Source: Karalla daura (taxonomy: Eukaryota > Chordata > Actinopteri > Chaetodontiformes > Leiognathidae). Taken from it: a stretch of 64,000 nt of DNA. Below are positions 1 to 9,920 of this stretch, piece after piece. Where the stretch lies: positions 24,147,070 through 24,211,069 of the forward strand of contig CM055189.1 in assembly GCA_029224185.1 (NCBI GenBank), in the 5' to 3' direction. The notes under the pieces were generated by a model, which saw only the letters and a list, made by a program, of their open reading frames with translations, searched no databases and was not told the origin of the DNA. Position 1 is the first letter of the stretch; each line of letters starts with the position of its first letter. The position numbers were made by a program, and so were the translations under genes.

Positions 1-478
1 ATTAATAAACTGAAAAAGGACAAATGAGAGAAAATTACTGGCCGATGTGTGGAATATTTCCTACGGCCCTGGTTGTTTGTATATATTCGTACATTTTTAC
101 AGGTCGTTTCTCAATTCGGAGGTTTTGCAGGTGAATTGATATTTGTCTGTGTGACAGGAAGAGTCTGGTCCTCAGCAGGTTGGAGCGGAGCTGTCCGCGG
201 CTTCACCCGGAGCCGGAGACACCGTTGTTCAGCCTTAAAAAAGACGTGTTGATAACAGCCCCCCCCCCCAAAAAAAAAAAATCAAATCAGTTCAGCCAAA
301 ATGTATCGAAACGTATCAAAGAGTCCTGGTGTGACTTGTTGGCGGTAACGAGGTGAACAGTGGCTGGAAATAAAAGCCCTGTCGCACACTGCCCATGCGC
401 AGAGTCCCCAGCGGCGGAGCTGCTGCTGCGGCTTAATGAAGAATAATAAATCATGGAGGGTTGTTCAGGTACAGCTGT
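1..478. other. Upstream flank, no gene seen
   Basis: AT-rich to mixed sequence upstream of pou4f2. No convincing exon is present; the short open frame near 49-252 has no recognisable domain. A CATGCGCAG word at 394-402 resembles a half NRF1 site, and an AATAAAAG word near 370 is TATA-like, but neither can be tied to a start site. A C run followed by an A run lies at about 261-281. Confidence 0.5.
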
Positions 479-494
479 GTGTGCGTGCGCGCGC

Positions 495-551
<57 letters not shown>

Positions 552-669
552 GGAGTGGGTGAGAGAGAAAGAATGTGTGTGTTTGTATGTGTATGAGAGT
601 ATGTGTGCGTGTGCGTGTGTGTGTGTGCGTGTGTGTGGATGAGAGGGCGAGAGAGGGTGTGTGTGTATT

Positions 670-725
<56 letters not shown>

Positions 726-732
726 GTGTGAA

Positions 733-768
<36 letters not shown>

Positions 769-788
769 AGCGAGAGAGAGAGAGAGAG
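479..788. repeat. Compound GT/GC/GA microsatellite block
   Basis: Alternating GC then GT dinucleotides (about 483-537) pass into GA runs, further imperfect GT, a long pure GA run at about 672-722, GT again, then GA to 788. The whole block is simple sequence about 310 bp long, only 700 bp before the pou4f2 start codon. The open frames across it on both strands are artefacts of the dinucleotide repeats. Confidence 0.95.
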
Positions 789-1110
789 GCGGAGAGAGGC
801 TGAGTCTGCCCTCCGCCTCAGAGCAGAGTCAGTCCGGGTCCCCGCAGCATTCAGCCTGGTGGAGGAGGTCCAGTAGAGACTGTCACCTCCATTAGCTCTC
901 ACTCACGGTCACTTCGAGGCGGAAACTTTTTTTCCACAACAAAACAAAACTAAAGCGAAGCCAAGCAGGCCGACGAGAGCAGAGACGGCGGCGGCAGCGG
1001 CGGCGGCGGAGGCACAGACGGGCTCACGCTTCAAGTATTTTGTTGGAAAATCCTAAGAGACGGGAAGAAACTTTTTTTTTCATTATTTTTTATTTTTTCT
1101 GGCGTCGTCT

Positions 1111-1158
1111 ATGAGGATAAAAAAAAATATCCGAGGCAAAAAAAAAATATTGCAATAA
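1111..1158 (+). other. Possible upstream ORF (15 codons)
   Basis: ATG at 1111 is followed by a Lys/Ile-rich 15-codon frame ending in TAA at 1156-1158, ahead of the pou4f2 start. It would act on translation only if the mRNA begins upstream of it, which is not known. Confidence 0.25.
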
Positions 1159-1272
1159 GAGGCGGTGGAGTCAGTAGACGGAGCGAGCAGCTTGCCTGTG
1201 TGTGTGTGTGAGAGAGGGTGTGTGTGTGTGAGGGTGTGTGTCCGCGGACGCAGCGCTGAGCAGCGGGGCTGC

Positions 1273-1314
1273 ATGGCTGGCAGGCGGCGGCTCCCCACTC
1301 CATCCCTGCGCTAA
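1273..1314 (+). other. Possible upstream ORF (13 codons)
   Basis: ATG at 1273 with G at +4 but T at -3 opens a 13-codon frame starting Met-Ala-Gly-Arg-Arg-Arg and stops at TAA 1312-1314. It lies 172 bp before the main start and is likely inside the leader, but the start context is weak. Confidence 0.3.
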
Positions 1315-1486
1315 CACTGTGCCCGCACCTCCTCTTCCTCAGCCTCGGCCTCCTCCGCCTGCTCCCTCTCTGCCTCTCTGACTCCACATTCCTGCGAAGA
1401 CACCGGGGCTTCACCTCCGCGCCGAGGAGGAGGCGGAGTCTTCACTTATTAAAAGGCACTCGCCGCGGCTCGGCCGCCCCGCAAAT

Positions 1487-2999
1487 ATGATGATGATGTC
1501 TCTGAACAGCAAGCAGCCCTTCGCCATGGCCCACAGCAGCCTGCCTGAGCCCAAGTACTCGCTGCACTCCTCGTCAGCCTCCACCCTGACCTCCAGCGCT
1601 CCCTCCTCCTGCTCCTCCTCCCGGCACAGCAGCACCATCATCAGCAGCAGCTCCGGCTCCGGCTCCGGCTCGGAGGCGATGCGCAGAGCCTGTCTCCCAA
1701 CCCCACCGGTACGTAACTCTGCATAATCACTGCTTAAAGGCACATTTTGACAGCCCACTTTTTTTTTTTTGCTTGATGTTTTTTTCATGTCTGCACAGCA
1801 AATCACCCAACACCTCCATATTTTTTTCTCTTCCTCCTCTCTTGCTCAACTTATGTATTCAGTCGGCTTTGCCTTTTAATTTTTATGACCTGGGATGTTG
1901 CATGTGTCTTGTTTTGTGTGCTCCCCTCTCCTCTCCCCTCTCTCTCTCTCTCTCCCCCTTTTTTTTTAGGGATTTCTTTTTTCACATTCTGGAAATGTTT
2001 TAAACCGAGGAGTGGAGGGAGAATTCCCTGCTGACAGCTATGTGTGCATTCTATTTGCAATTGCAGAGCAATATATTCGGGGGCTTGGATGAGAGTCTGC
2101 TGGCCCGGGCTGAAGCTCTAGCGGCGGTGGATATAGTCTCGCAGACCAAGAGCCACCACCACCCTCCTCACCACAGCCCCTTCAAGCCGGACGCCACCTA
2201 CCACACCATGAACACCCTACCCTGCACCTCCTCTTCCTCCTCCTCCTCCTCGGTGCCTATCTCCCACCCGTCCGCCCTGGCTGGCCACCACCATCACCAC
2301 CACCACCACCACCACCACCAGCCCCACCAGGCGCTGGAGGGGGACCTGCTGGACCACATCACCCCCGGGCTGGCGCTGGGAGCCATGGCAGGCCCGGACA
2401 GCTCGGTGGTTTCCACGCCTGCGCACCCTGCCCACATGGCGGGCATGAACCACATGCACCAGGCGGCCATCAACATGGCCCACGCCCACGGGCTGCCCCC
2501 TCACATGGGCATGAGCGACGTGGACGCCGATCCCAGGGACTTGGAAGCGTTCGCGGAGAGGTTTAAGCAGAGACGGATCAAACTGGGGGTGACCCAGGCG
2601 GACGTGGGCTCGGCTCTAGCCAGCCTCAAGATCCCCGGGGTGGGCTCCCTCAGCCAGAGTACCATCTGCCGGTTCGAGTCCCTCACGCTGTCCCACAACA
2701 ACATGATCGCCCTGAAGCCCATCCTGCAGGCGTGGCTGGAGGAGGCCGAGAAGTCGCACAGGGAGAAACTTAACAAACCCGAGTTGTTCAACGGCGCAGA
2801 GAAGAAGCGGAAGCGCACGTCGATAGCGGCTCCGGAGAAGCGCTCTCTGGAGGCCTACTTCGCCATCCAGCCGCGGCCCTCCTCCGAGAAGATCGCGGCC
2901 ATCGCCGAGAAGCTGGACCTCAAGAAGAACGTGGTGCGGGTCTGGTTCTGCAACCAGCGGCAGAAACAGAAACGGATGAAATACTCGGCATGCGTCTAA
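1487..2999 (+). CDS. pou4f2: POU domain class 4 transcription factor 2 (Brn3b), two exons
   Basis: The coding sequence joins 1487-1708 (codons 1-74) and 2067-2996 plus stop TAA 2997-2999, giving 384 residues. In vertebrates POU4F2 is a nuclear DNA-binding factor needed for retinal ganglion cell differentiation and axon growth. The start MMMMSLNSKQ is typical of Brn3b. A Ser-rich stretch (about 27-62) lacks the poly-Gly of the mammalian protein. The POU-IV box RAEALAAVDI is at 88-97, an 11-His tract at 148-158 (linked to nuclear speckle targeting in mammals), the POU-specific domain at about 229-305 and the 60-residue homeodomain at 320-379 with WFCNQR at 367-372. POU4F1 is excluded because its N-terminus is shorter and its mid-region different. 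The protein ends in YSACV. A at -3 gives the first ATG a good context. Human POU4F2 is about 25 residues longer. Confidence 0.97.
1709..2066 (+). other. pou4f2: pou4f2 intron (358 bp, phase 0)
   Basis: The donor is CCG|GTACGT with GT at 1709-1710. The acceptor is TTGCAATTGCAG|AGC with AG at 2065-2066. Joining them restores the conserved LPTPP-SNIFGGLDE sequence in phase 0. The intron has a strong pyrimidine tract at 1917-1967 ending in a decoy AG at 1968-1969, about 97 bp before the real acceptor. It also has an ATG at 2040 in frame with exon 2. Confidence 0.93.
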
Positions 3000-3711
3000 A
3001 AGAAGAAGAATTAAAAATTAAAAAAAAAATCAAAACAACGACCCCTCGAAAAAGGACTCGGAGACGATTTGTATTATATTTCCTATCAAGTCGCACCCCC
3101 AGTTTTTTCAATCATCGATGACTTTGAACTTTGAAAAATTCATAAAATCGAAAATGACTGAAAAACTCGAGCTCTCCCTCCCCCTCCCCATCCCCAACCC
3201 AATAACCCACCTTTACCTTCCCCACTGTCACGTCTGTTGTCGCTGGAGTGGAGCAAAGCATCGCTTTGACAGAGCAAGTAAGAACAGTTTCCACTCTTCT
3301 CTCTGCCTGTCAGGACTCTGTGCTGTGCTGTACTGACCACCACTAGACAGTTTTACCCGAGACCCCCAGTGAAACCGGGCTTAGCTGGTCTCAAAGCACT
3401 TGGCTGCTGATTACTGCTGTTTATACATATATATTTTTGGGCTTATAGGATAAGCTACGTTGTCCTCCTCCCCTCGCTTCCCTCCTAATTCATGACGATG
3501 CAGTCTGACATTTATTCAGGGTCCATGAGGGGCTTTCAGAGGACGGTTCACTCTCCGAAAAGCTAATATTAGATTACTGCCAAATAACCCTCTGTAAATT
3601 AATAATTTACTCGCCACACACTTCATTTTGTGTCTAAATGTAATTAATTCCACTTATTTTGTTACCATGTGTGTGATGGGGAGTCGGGCGTCTGTTTTGA
3701 AGATGCCTCGG

Positions 3712-3733
3712 GTGTGTGTGTGTGTGTGAGTGT

Positions 3734-3764
<31 letters not shown>
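3712..3764. repeat. GT microsatellite in 3' UTR
   Basis: About 26 GT units with two GAG interruptions. Confidence 0.9.
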
Positions 3765-4289
3765 CAGGGCCTCGGTGTGTTGTGGACAGTAAGAATACAC
3801 TGAATTTAGATATTTAAAATAGAAAGATAAAAAAAAAGGAAATGTTTTCCTGCCGGCTGCAATAAGTTTACAATCCAGCGTGGGCCGGGGTCTTATGAAC
3901 TATTGATGGAGTGAGGTCATGTTTACTTCATTATATATTTATTGGGATTCCCCCCACCCTCCTCCCCCTCCTCGGTTTGCTTGAGAAAATCAAACTCTGA
4001 CAGCGAGTCCAGCATCTTGTTGTTTCTGCTTTCAAAGGGAAACGACTGTTTCACACACAGTCACAAATTGACTAATTTCTAACACCCGAGATGGTACAAT
4101 CGAGATATATATGAGATAGTATTCTCTTTCTAAATTATTTTATGTATGTTTTTTCTGCTATTTATTTGTATAAATATACGCGCATCATTATGAAGTCGTT
4201 GCTTGTTAAAAAAAGTCACCTTGTTTAAGTAATTGTTTTTTTTTTCTTGAAGAGAAAAGAAAGCGCTTCATGGAAGTGTCCGTGTACAA

Positions 4290-4297
4290 TGTAAATA
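4290..4297 (+). promoter_or_regulatory. Pumilio response element-like word in 3' UTR
   Basis: TGTAAATA matches the Pumilio consensus UGUANAUA exactly, in sense orientation and about 190 bp before the polyadenylation signal. An 8-mer of this AT content can occur by chance. Confidence 0.35.
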
Positions 4298-4470
4298 TGT
4301 CACATAAATATATCCGTACAGGTTTCTGCTGTATTGCTGTTTTAGCTGAGGTAACTTCTTTCTGTAATGTATGTTTGCTTTTCTTTGGGTTCCTGGTTAA
4401 ATTATTCTATTAATTTATTACAACCATGTAATTTTAATTTATTTAATTATTGAACTGCAATCTGTGTTTC

Positions 4471-4476
4471 ATTAAA
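4471..4476 (+). terminator. pou4f2: Polyadenylation signal ATTAAA
   Basis: ATTAAA is the second most common vertebrate poly(A) signal. It is followed by an A run (4478-4487) and a T-rich stretch near 4505-4515. It is the first credible signal after the pou4f2 stop codon. Confidence 0.6.
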
Positions 4477-4499
4477 GAAAAAAAAAACTTTAACATTTA

Positions 4500-5557
4500 A
4501 TCGGACGTTTTCCATGACTGAACACTGTGAGGAGCGGCTCATCCAGACGTATTAATATTCCTTTATTTATGCAGCTGTTTATTTATTGATGAGGAGGATG
4601 GAAACTGTTTAGCTGTGGGCTGCGCACATTTTCAACAGACATTTCTGGATTCTGGACGCTCATTTGATGCTTTTTTAAAAAAAGAAAAGAAAAGAAAAGA
4701 AAGGAAGAAAGGGGAAGAGGTGTGCCGTCACTAGCACGTTTGGTGTTTGGCTCTGTCACAGTGCTCATGAGCAAGACAGCTCCACGCACTCCTCCCCCAC
4801 TTTATGCTTTATGGCAGAAACCACAAAGTGAAGTGGGAATGTGTTCTTTCGGCTGCTCCAGGCCTCTGCATGTATAGCAGGCCCTGCATAAGCCTCAGGT
4901 TCCTTCAGGAGCCTGAGCAGAAGTGTGAGCAGCCTTACCTGAGAGCAAATGCTAATATTCTATTAGAGTCTAATCAGGGGCTCTGAGGAGGGCTGGATGG
5001 CTCCCTAGAGCGCAGACTTGCCAGATGTCAGGCCGCCAGAAAAACAGCTCCGCTGCCAGAGAGCAGCCCGTCTCTGCTTAAACACAGGCTGCAGCGGCGG
5101 AGGCAGGAGGCAGGAGGCAAAGATCTGATGCGAAGTTATGGAGGGATGTGAGGAAGAAGAGGAGGGGGTGCAGGAAGGGACAGAGGGCAGCACTTTGAGT
5201 GTCATGGCCATGGCAGGGCTGCTGTGTGCGGACAGGCACCTGGGAGCTAGCCTCTCTCTCTCTCTTTCTCGCTCTCTCTGTTTACTACATGGGGATGCCT
5301 TTCCATTGATTTTTTTTTTCAATTCTTAACGCTGCAAAAATTATATGGAATCAATGGATCTTCAGTAAGAGGAGCTCTGTCAGTGTTTTTCCTGTCTGCA
5401 GTGTGTTTTTGTATTATTATTATTATTTTTACATATCAATGTACAGATATGGCATCCAGGTTATAGTTCCCACGAAAAGTGTTTTTTTCCTTCTAGATTT
5501 GGGATGCCACAGTCTGTAAATACTTTCTTGGAATCTTCTTGAATATTAATCTATTCG

Positions 5558-5589
<32 letters not shown>

Positions 5590-5640
5590 TTGAAAAACAA
5601 GCGCCTTCATTCATAACACGGATCCACGAGGCGGACGTGA
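4500..5640. other. Intergenic, no gene seen
   Basis: Mixed sequence with a GAAAA/AAAGG purine run near 4676-4710 and a CT run at 5251-5279. A poly-C run lies at 5559-5589. The frame at 5005-5322 on the minus strand is low-complexity and shows no domain. Confidence 0.6.
5559..5589 (+). repeat. Poly-C run of 31 bases
   Basis: Uninterrupted C run after TTCGA. Its exact length is likely to be uncertain in any assembly. Confidence 0.9.
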
Positions 5641-5880
5641 CAGATTAGGAATCAAAACGAGGCTTATTAATGAGACAGTCGTGATGGCTCATCAATTAAA
5701 AGATGCTCCTGGTGAGTGGCCCTAATTTCCCCTAAATGAGCCATTCACTTAATGCCTTAATAAGAGCGAATTATTAAATTACACATCGAATTATGAAAAG
5801 CAGATAATTATGAGCAGCGAGTTAAGCAGTCATTAGCCATCCCTGTTAATTACCGCTGGTCAGGGCGGGCGGCACCGGGG
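5640..5880. promoter_or_regulatory. Candidate conserved enhancer with POU4-type sites
   Basis: A compact block dense in TAAT, ATTA and AATTA words. TTAATGAG at 5667-5674 is, on the minus strand, CTCATTAA, the core of the published Brn3 site RCTCATTAAY. The CAGATAATTATGAG word near 5801-5814 is similar. It sits 1.1 kb past the gene end, between a poly-C run and a GA repeat. Conservation has not been tested. Confidence 0.4.
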
Positions 5881-5900
5881 ATTCACATTAACTTTATGCA

Positions 5901-5960
5901 GAGGAGAGAGAGAGAGGGAGAGAGGGAGAGAGGGAGAGAGAGAGAGAGAGAGAGCGAGAG
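5901..5960. repeat. GA microsatellite
   Basis: GAGA tract with GGGA interruptions. Confidence 0.9.
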
Positions 5961-6044
5961 ATGCCTGCTTTCACTTTCACATATTGGAAGAAAATTGATC
6001 CGGATTCTTTGATAGCGAATCAATGTGGCCCCAGCACTGAAAAT

Positions 6045-6094
6045 AAACACACACATACACAACACGCCAACACACACGCAGACATATATACACA

Positions 6095-6153
<59 letters not shown>
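6045..6153. repeat. CA then GA compound microsatellite
   Basis: Imperfect CA repeats (6045-6096) run directly into a long GA tract (6099-6152). Confidence 0.9.
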
Positions 6154-6154
<1 letters not shown>

Positions 6155-6364
6155 GCCTGGGATAAACATAGTGCTGAACAGGTGAAGCTCACAGTTTAGC
6201 TGAGAGCCACATGCAGACAGGCAGGCAGCATCGCTCTCCACGCACACGCAGGACCACGACACAGTGGGAGCTCCCACCGAGCACCAGGGCCAGCGCTGTT
6301 TCCTTTTGTTATAATTACGCCCCGTGTTTTATTTTTCTCTCTCCCTGAACATTTCCCCCCCCTT

Positions 6365-6620
6365 TCACAGGGATAGCCATGAAATTTTAATGAGGCCGGG
6401 GACTGTCGGAGCTCCGCCTGGGGACCCGGGAGTGGAATATTTTAACTGTACATTTACGCCAAGTGTCTGCCTTCAAAGACGCGGCTGCGCTCGAATTAGA
6501 CGAACTGTGAGCCACGGAGGCAGCTCCGCGGCTCACCCTGCACCCACCACCCGAGCCGTCTCCCAGTGTCCACGGTCACTGCTTGTTGATGGAATATCCG
6601 TCCGCCGTCACTAGCCATTA
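6365..6620. promoter_or_regulatory. Candidate non-coding regulatory block
   Basis: GC-balanced unique sequence set among microsatellites, with a CTCATTAA core on the minus strand (6387-6394), a CAAAG TCF/LEF-like word near 6474-6480 and GAATTAGACG. The 96-codon frame across it has no recognisable domain, so I read it as non-coding. Conservation has not been tested. Confidence 0.3.
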
Positions 6621-6756
6621 GTTTGTTAGGTGTCGTGCACAAAAAAGGAGAAAAAGATCGACGCAGGCTGGATTCTGGTGCTACTGGGCTTTACTGTCTG
6701 ATCCAGGAGGGCACAGAGAGAGCAACTGGGTCTGCCAAGGAAATAGCTCCATGCAC

Positions 6757-6820
6757 CTCTCTCTCTCTCTCTCTCGCTCTCCCTCTCGCTCTCTCTCTCC
6801 CCTCTCTCTTTCTCTCTCCC
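6757..6820. repeat. CT-rich microsatellite
   Basis: CTCTCT tract with CGCT and CCCT interruptions. Confidence 0.9.
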
Positions 6821-7249
6821 ATACGTACACACACAAATCATTTCATGGTTTTCAATATGACTGAACGAAAAACATCAGCGAAACGAACCAAATACATAAA
6901 CCGCGTTGTTCATCACATAGTAATAACAATGATAATAGTAAGAATTTACACGGCTGAAATTTCAGCCTAAACCGTCAACATAAATTTGTTATTTAATTAA
7001 AAGAAAACAGCTTTTTGCTTGGGTCATCAAAAGATAAAATTGATTCAAAAAGACATTTTAAGGAGGAAAATCGTGCTGTTTTATGCCAATACATCAGGCA
7101 AAAATAAAACAAGGGTTTGAGGAAGAGGCCTGCTATTCTGAAATGTAGACGTGCTGCACATGCTGGAAGCTTTCCAGAGAAACACAGACATGAATTGGCC
7201 CCTAATTAATTTTTCATGAGATCTTTGTAATCATTTTCAGTTTTTTCAA

Positions 7250-7326
<77 letters not shown>

Positions 7327-8590
7327 GAAAAAAAAAAACAAGGCTTTCAAAACATTGTGCATGAAGCCTGCATGAGTAACCACAAAATTAGGGCTTGACT
7401 GAAATGGTGACATTTTCATTAGCATAGGTAAGAAATAAGTCCCTCTTAATATAATCCCACTGGAAACAGCCTTCATCAGTGGAATAGCTGAGGGGCGTGA
7501 TTAGAAGGTGGGCTCTGAGGCCTGGCTTCACCTCTGACATGTGGCCGCTGCCAACATAATGATATGGCAGCGTCACCAGGATTCTGCCCTTAATTTTCCT
7601 CACACACAAAGTTTGGTGTCATTTCAATGAGGCCCAGAATTGCAGTTCTTCATTGTCTGCGCTCAGTATCATTTTGAGAATTTGTGGAACTATTTTTCTA
7701 AATTATTTGAAATGAATATTCAAACGCTTTAGCTGGAGGGGGTGAACTGTCTCCACTCAAGCCAGACTGCTGCAATACAGCTAGGTCCAACAGTGCACCT
7801 CACTTATCAAGGATGGAATATGCGTGTTCAGTCAATTTAGTGATGTAGATACCATTGGGATTAAGCAGTGTAGGTAACAGTGAATAATTCCACAATAAAT
7901 CCAGTCCAGAGATAATCCAGTCAAAAACTCGGACTGACTCTGCTGTAAACTGAGGTTTATTGTAATGAAGATTATTGCTGCGCATTAAGGACACTAAAAG
8001 TGACCTTGCCAGTTGCCTTGCTCCTTTCCAATCATGTAATTAAGATCAAGTGATACCGTTTCTCACAGCTAGGGGGATGTGAGGAGCATAGCCAAAAATC
8101 AAACAGTTCACTACACATAGACAAGAGGAAGGAAAATGGCCTTCAAGGGTAAAATGACATCTGCAGACTTGTCAGATGAAGGAACAGAGAGGTCGCTTGA
8201 GTTCATAACAGTGATCACATCTCTGCATAATTGATTTTTCATCTTTTCTCAAACTTTTCTGTTTTTCTGCACTCACGGTTGGTAATGGATGAAACTTCCC
8301 ACTTTAAAATTCAAATTAGTACCTGCAGTTAATTATTCAGAAAGCATTACAACTTTACCAGAGGTTACATATAAAGGCTCTCTGTCCATTAAAATTAATG
8401 AAAAGTATCTTTTTATATCAAATTATCAGTTTTGAATAATACATTTAGCATTTTCTATTGATCAATGAATAGCATTCACTGGTACTGAATAGCCCAAAAT
8501 GTCTTTTGATGAACTCAGGCTGCACCAGAATAATATATATATATATATACTAAAATTTGAATTGTGATTTCCTCTTTCTGTAAATGCACA
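6821..8590. other. Intergenic AT-rich, no gene seen
   Basis: Apart from the TA repeat at 7250-7326 and the A run after it, nothing recognisable. Short open frames have random-looking products. Confidence 0.55.
7250..7326. repeat. TA microsatellite
   Basis: About 37 TA units with two TG interruptions, followed by a short A run. Confidence 0.95.
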
Positions 8591-8594
8591 AAAA

Positions 8595-8700
8595 AGAACT
8601 TCACTCATTCATTCATTCATCTCCTTACCTGCTTTGTGCCCTCTGGTGTTGCGGGGGTCTGCTAGTGCATAGGGCTGAGGCAGAATCATAGCCTATGAGG
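8595..8700 (-). repeat. Degraded interspersed-repeat fragment
   Basis: The wording ATTCATTCATCTCC-TTACCTGCTTTGTGCCC followed by a G-rich segment resembles the end of the same interspersed repeat seen at 14426, 21745 and 24767. TTACCTGCTTTGT recurs at about 21774. The copy is short and diverged. Confidence 0.35.
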
Positions 8701-9612
8701 TTTATTTGAGTCACAAATATTGCCAGTTGAAAACTTTTCCAAAAAAAAACCCCAAAAAAACAACATCTGAAATACAAAATCACACAGTGCTGTGAAACTT
8801 GCTGCTAAGCACAAATGGGCTCAATCTTAACATCCTGCATGGAATCACATGCTGTAACTTGTTGTCTTTTAAAATTTTGTTTATGACACTTGTTCTTTTA
8901 TTTGTCAGGGCAGACGTAAACTATTCTGTGCCATGCCATTTTTGTGTATCCAATAAATATAGCAAAAGTAACATTTCATACTGTATTTAAGGAGCTGCAA
9001 AAACTGAACATGTTGCAGAAAAATTAAGACTTACAATGGCGCTTATTTCCATGAATAGAACACAGTCACACAGCTACATGGGGGGAAAGGAGCAATGTGC
9101 ACAGTATAAATGAGCAGCACAGGACCACAATTCAAGTAATGTACGTACACAAAATATACATTCAGATTGGTGCTGTAGAAAGTACTAGGTCTAAATCTGA
9201 GGATTCATCGCTACCTATGAATATATAAACGATTATGAACTAAATGTGCTCATCATTTAACACAGTCACCCCAAGTGTACGTTTCACATTACGCCCTGTG
9301 TGTAAATCGATGGCATCAAAGTGCCGTCAGGCATCAAATATTCAGCAACACTGGATGGGAAACACCTTTATGAACGGCTAGGTCTCCTGCTTGTGTTCCC
9401 CTTTTCACCTGATCCTTCTTCTGCAGCCAGCGGGTGTTCAGGCCCACTCATGCTCACAGGCTGTTTTGGTGTTCCCAGTGAGTAAGTTGTAGATCTGGTA
9501 GAGGTTGGACCCTAATGAGAAGGTGGTAGAGCTGTCTACTGGATGTGTGTTCATTGGGCTTTGACAGCCGTGCTCTGTTGCAGATCTATTAATCATACCC
9601 ACAAGGAGTGCT

Positions 9613-9613
<1 letters not shown>
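8700..9613. other. Intergenic, no gene seen
   Basis: AT-rich unique sequence with an A run near 8741-8760. No exon, RNA gene or clear repeat recognised. Confidence 0.5.

Positions 9614-9654
<41 letters not shown>
9614..9654. repeat. TC microsatellite
   Basis: About 20 pure TC units. Confidence 0.95.
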
Positions 9655-9658
<4 letters not shown>

Positions 9659-9694
9659 ACTCCCTCAGTTTTCAGTTTATACAGAACAGAATCA

Positions 9695-9920
9695 TTTACA
9701 TAAAGTCCTTAAGGCAAATAACTGTTGGGGGCTCTAATTTATATCTGATCGAAAATTAGCCGTCATTATGCGCACCATTAGCTGCGTCTTTAATGTGCTT
9801 CTAAGCACCATTTGTCAAGCAGCTTGTTAATATCCTTCAAGTCTTTAAAGTTGAGAGCTCATTAAAGACTGCTGTGCCTGCTCTTGATGCCATTTCATAA
9901 AATTCTGTGGGAAGGGGCCG
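9695..9920. promoter_or_regulatory. Candidate non-coding regulatory block with Brn3-type site
   Basis: Dense homeodomain cores (AAATTAGCC, GTCATTATGCGC, CATTAGC, GTTAATATC). GCTCATTAA at 9857-9865 matches nine positions of the Brn3 consensus RCTCATTAAY. No coding frame. Conservation has not been tested. Confidence 0.35.

Larger units (their letters stand above)
790..1486 (+). promoter_or_regulatory. Probable pou4f2 promoter and 5' leader
   Basis: This GC-rich stretch between the GA repeats and the start codon includes a GGC/CGG-rich tract at about 988-1012 and a second short GT/GA run at 1197-1241. The transcription start cannot be fixed from sequence. A TATTAAAAG word at about 1447-1455 is TATA-like but lies only about 35 bp before the start codon, so it would leave almost no leader; a start further upstream in the GC-rich part is more likely. 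Two short upstream ORFs lie inside (1111-1158 and 1273-1314). Confidence 0.5.
3000..4495 (+). other. pou4f2: Probable pou4f2 3' UTR
   Basis: After the stop codon the sequence turns AT-rich, has no long coding frame and contains A runs, a GT repeat at 3712-3764, T-rich AU-element-like words near 4150-4170, a Pumilio-type word at 4290 and an ATTAAA signal at 4471. I saw no AATAAA between the stop codon and 4471, so the transcript probably ends near 4490-4500. The end is inferred and not shown by any transcript. Confidence 0.65.

Noticed and set aside
465..902. 145-codon minus-strand frame and overlapping plus-strand frames
   Set aside because: Made entirely of Leu-Ser, His-Thr, Cys-Val and Arg-Glu repeats read from GT and GA microsatellites.
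1447..1455. TATTAAAAG as the pou4f2 TATA box
   Set aside because: It would place transcription start about 5-10 bases before the start codon, leaving almost no leader; kept only as a remark.
2217..2818. Minus-strand frames opposite pou4f2 exon 2
   Set aside because: Shadows of the GC-rich coding exon; the poly-Val and poly-Trp tracts are the antisense of the His codons.
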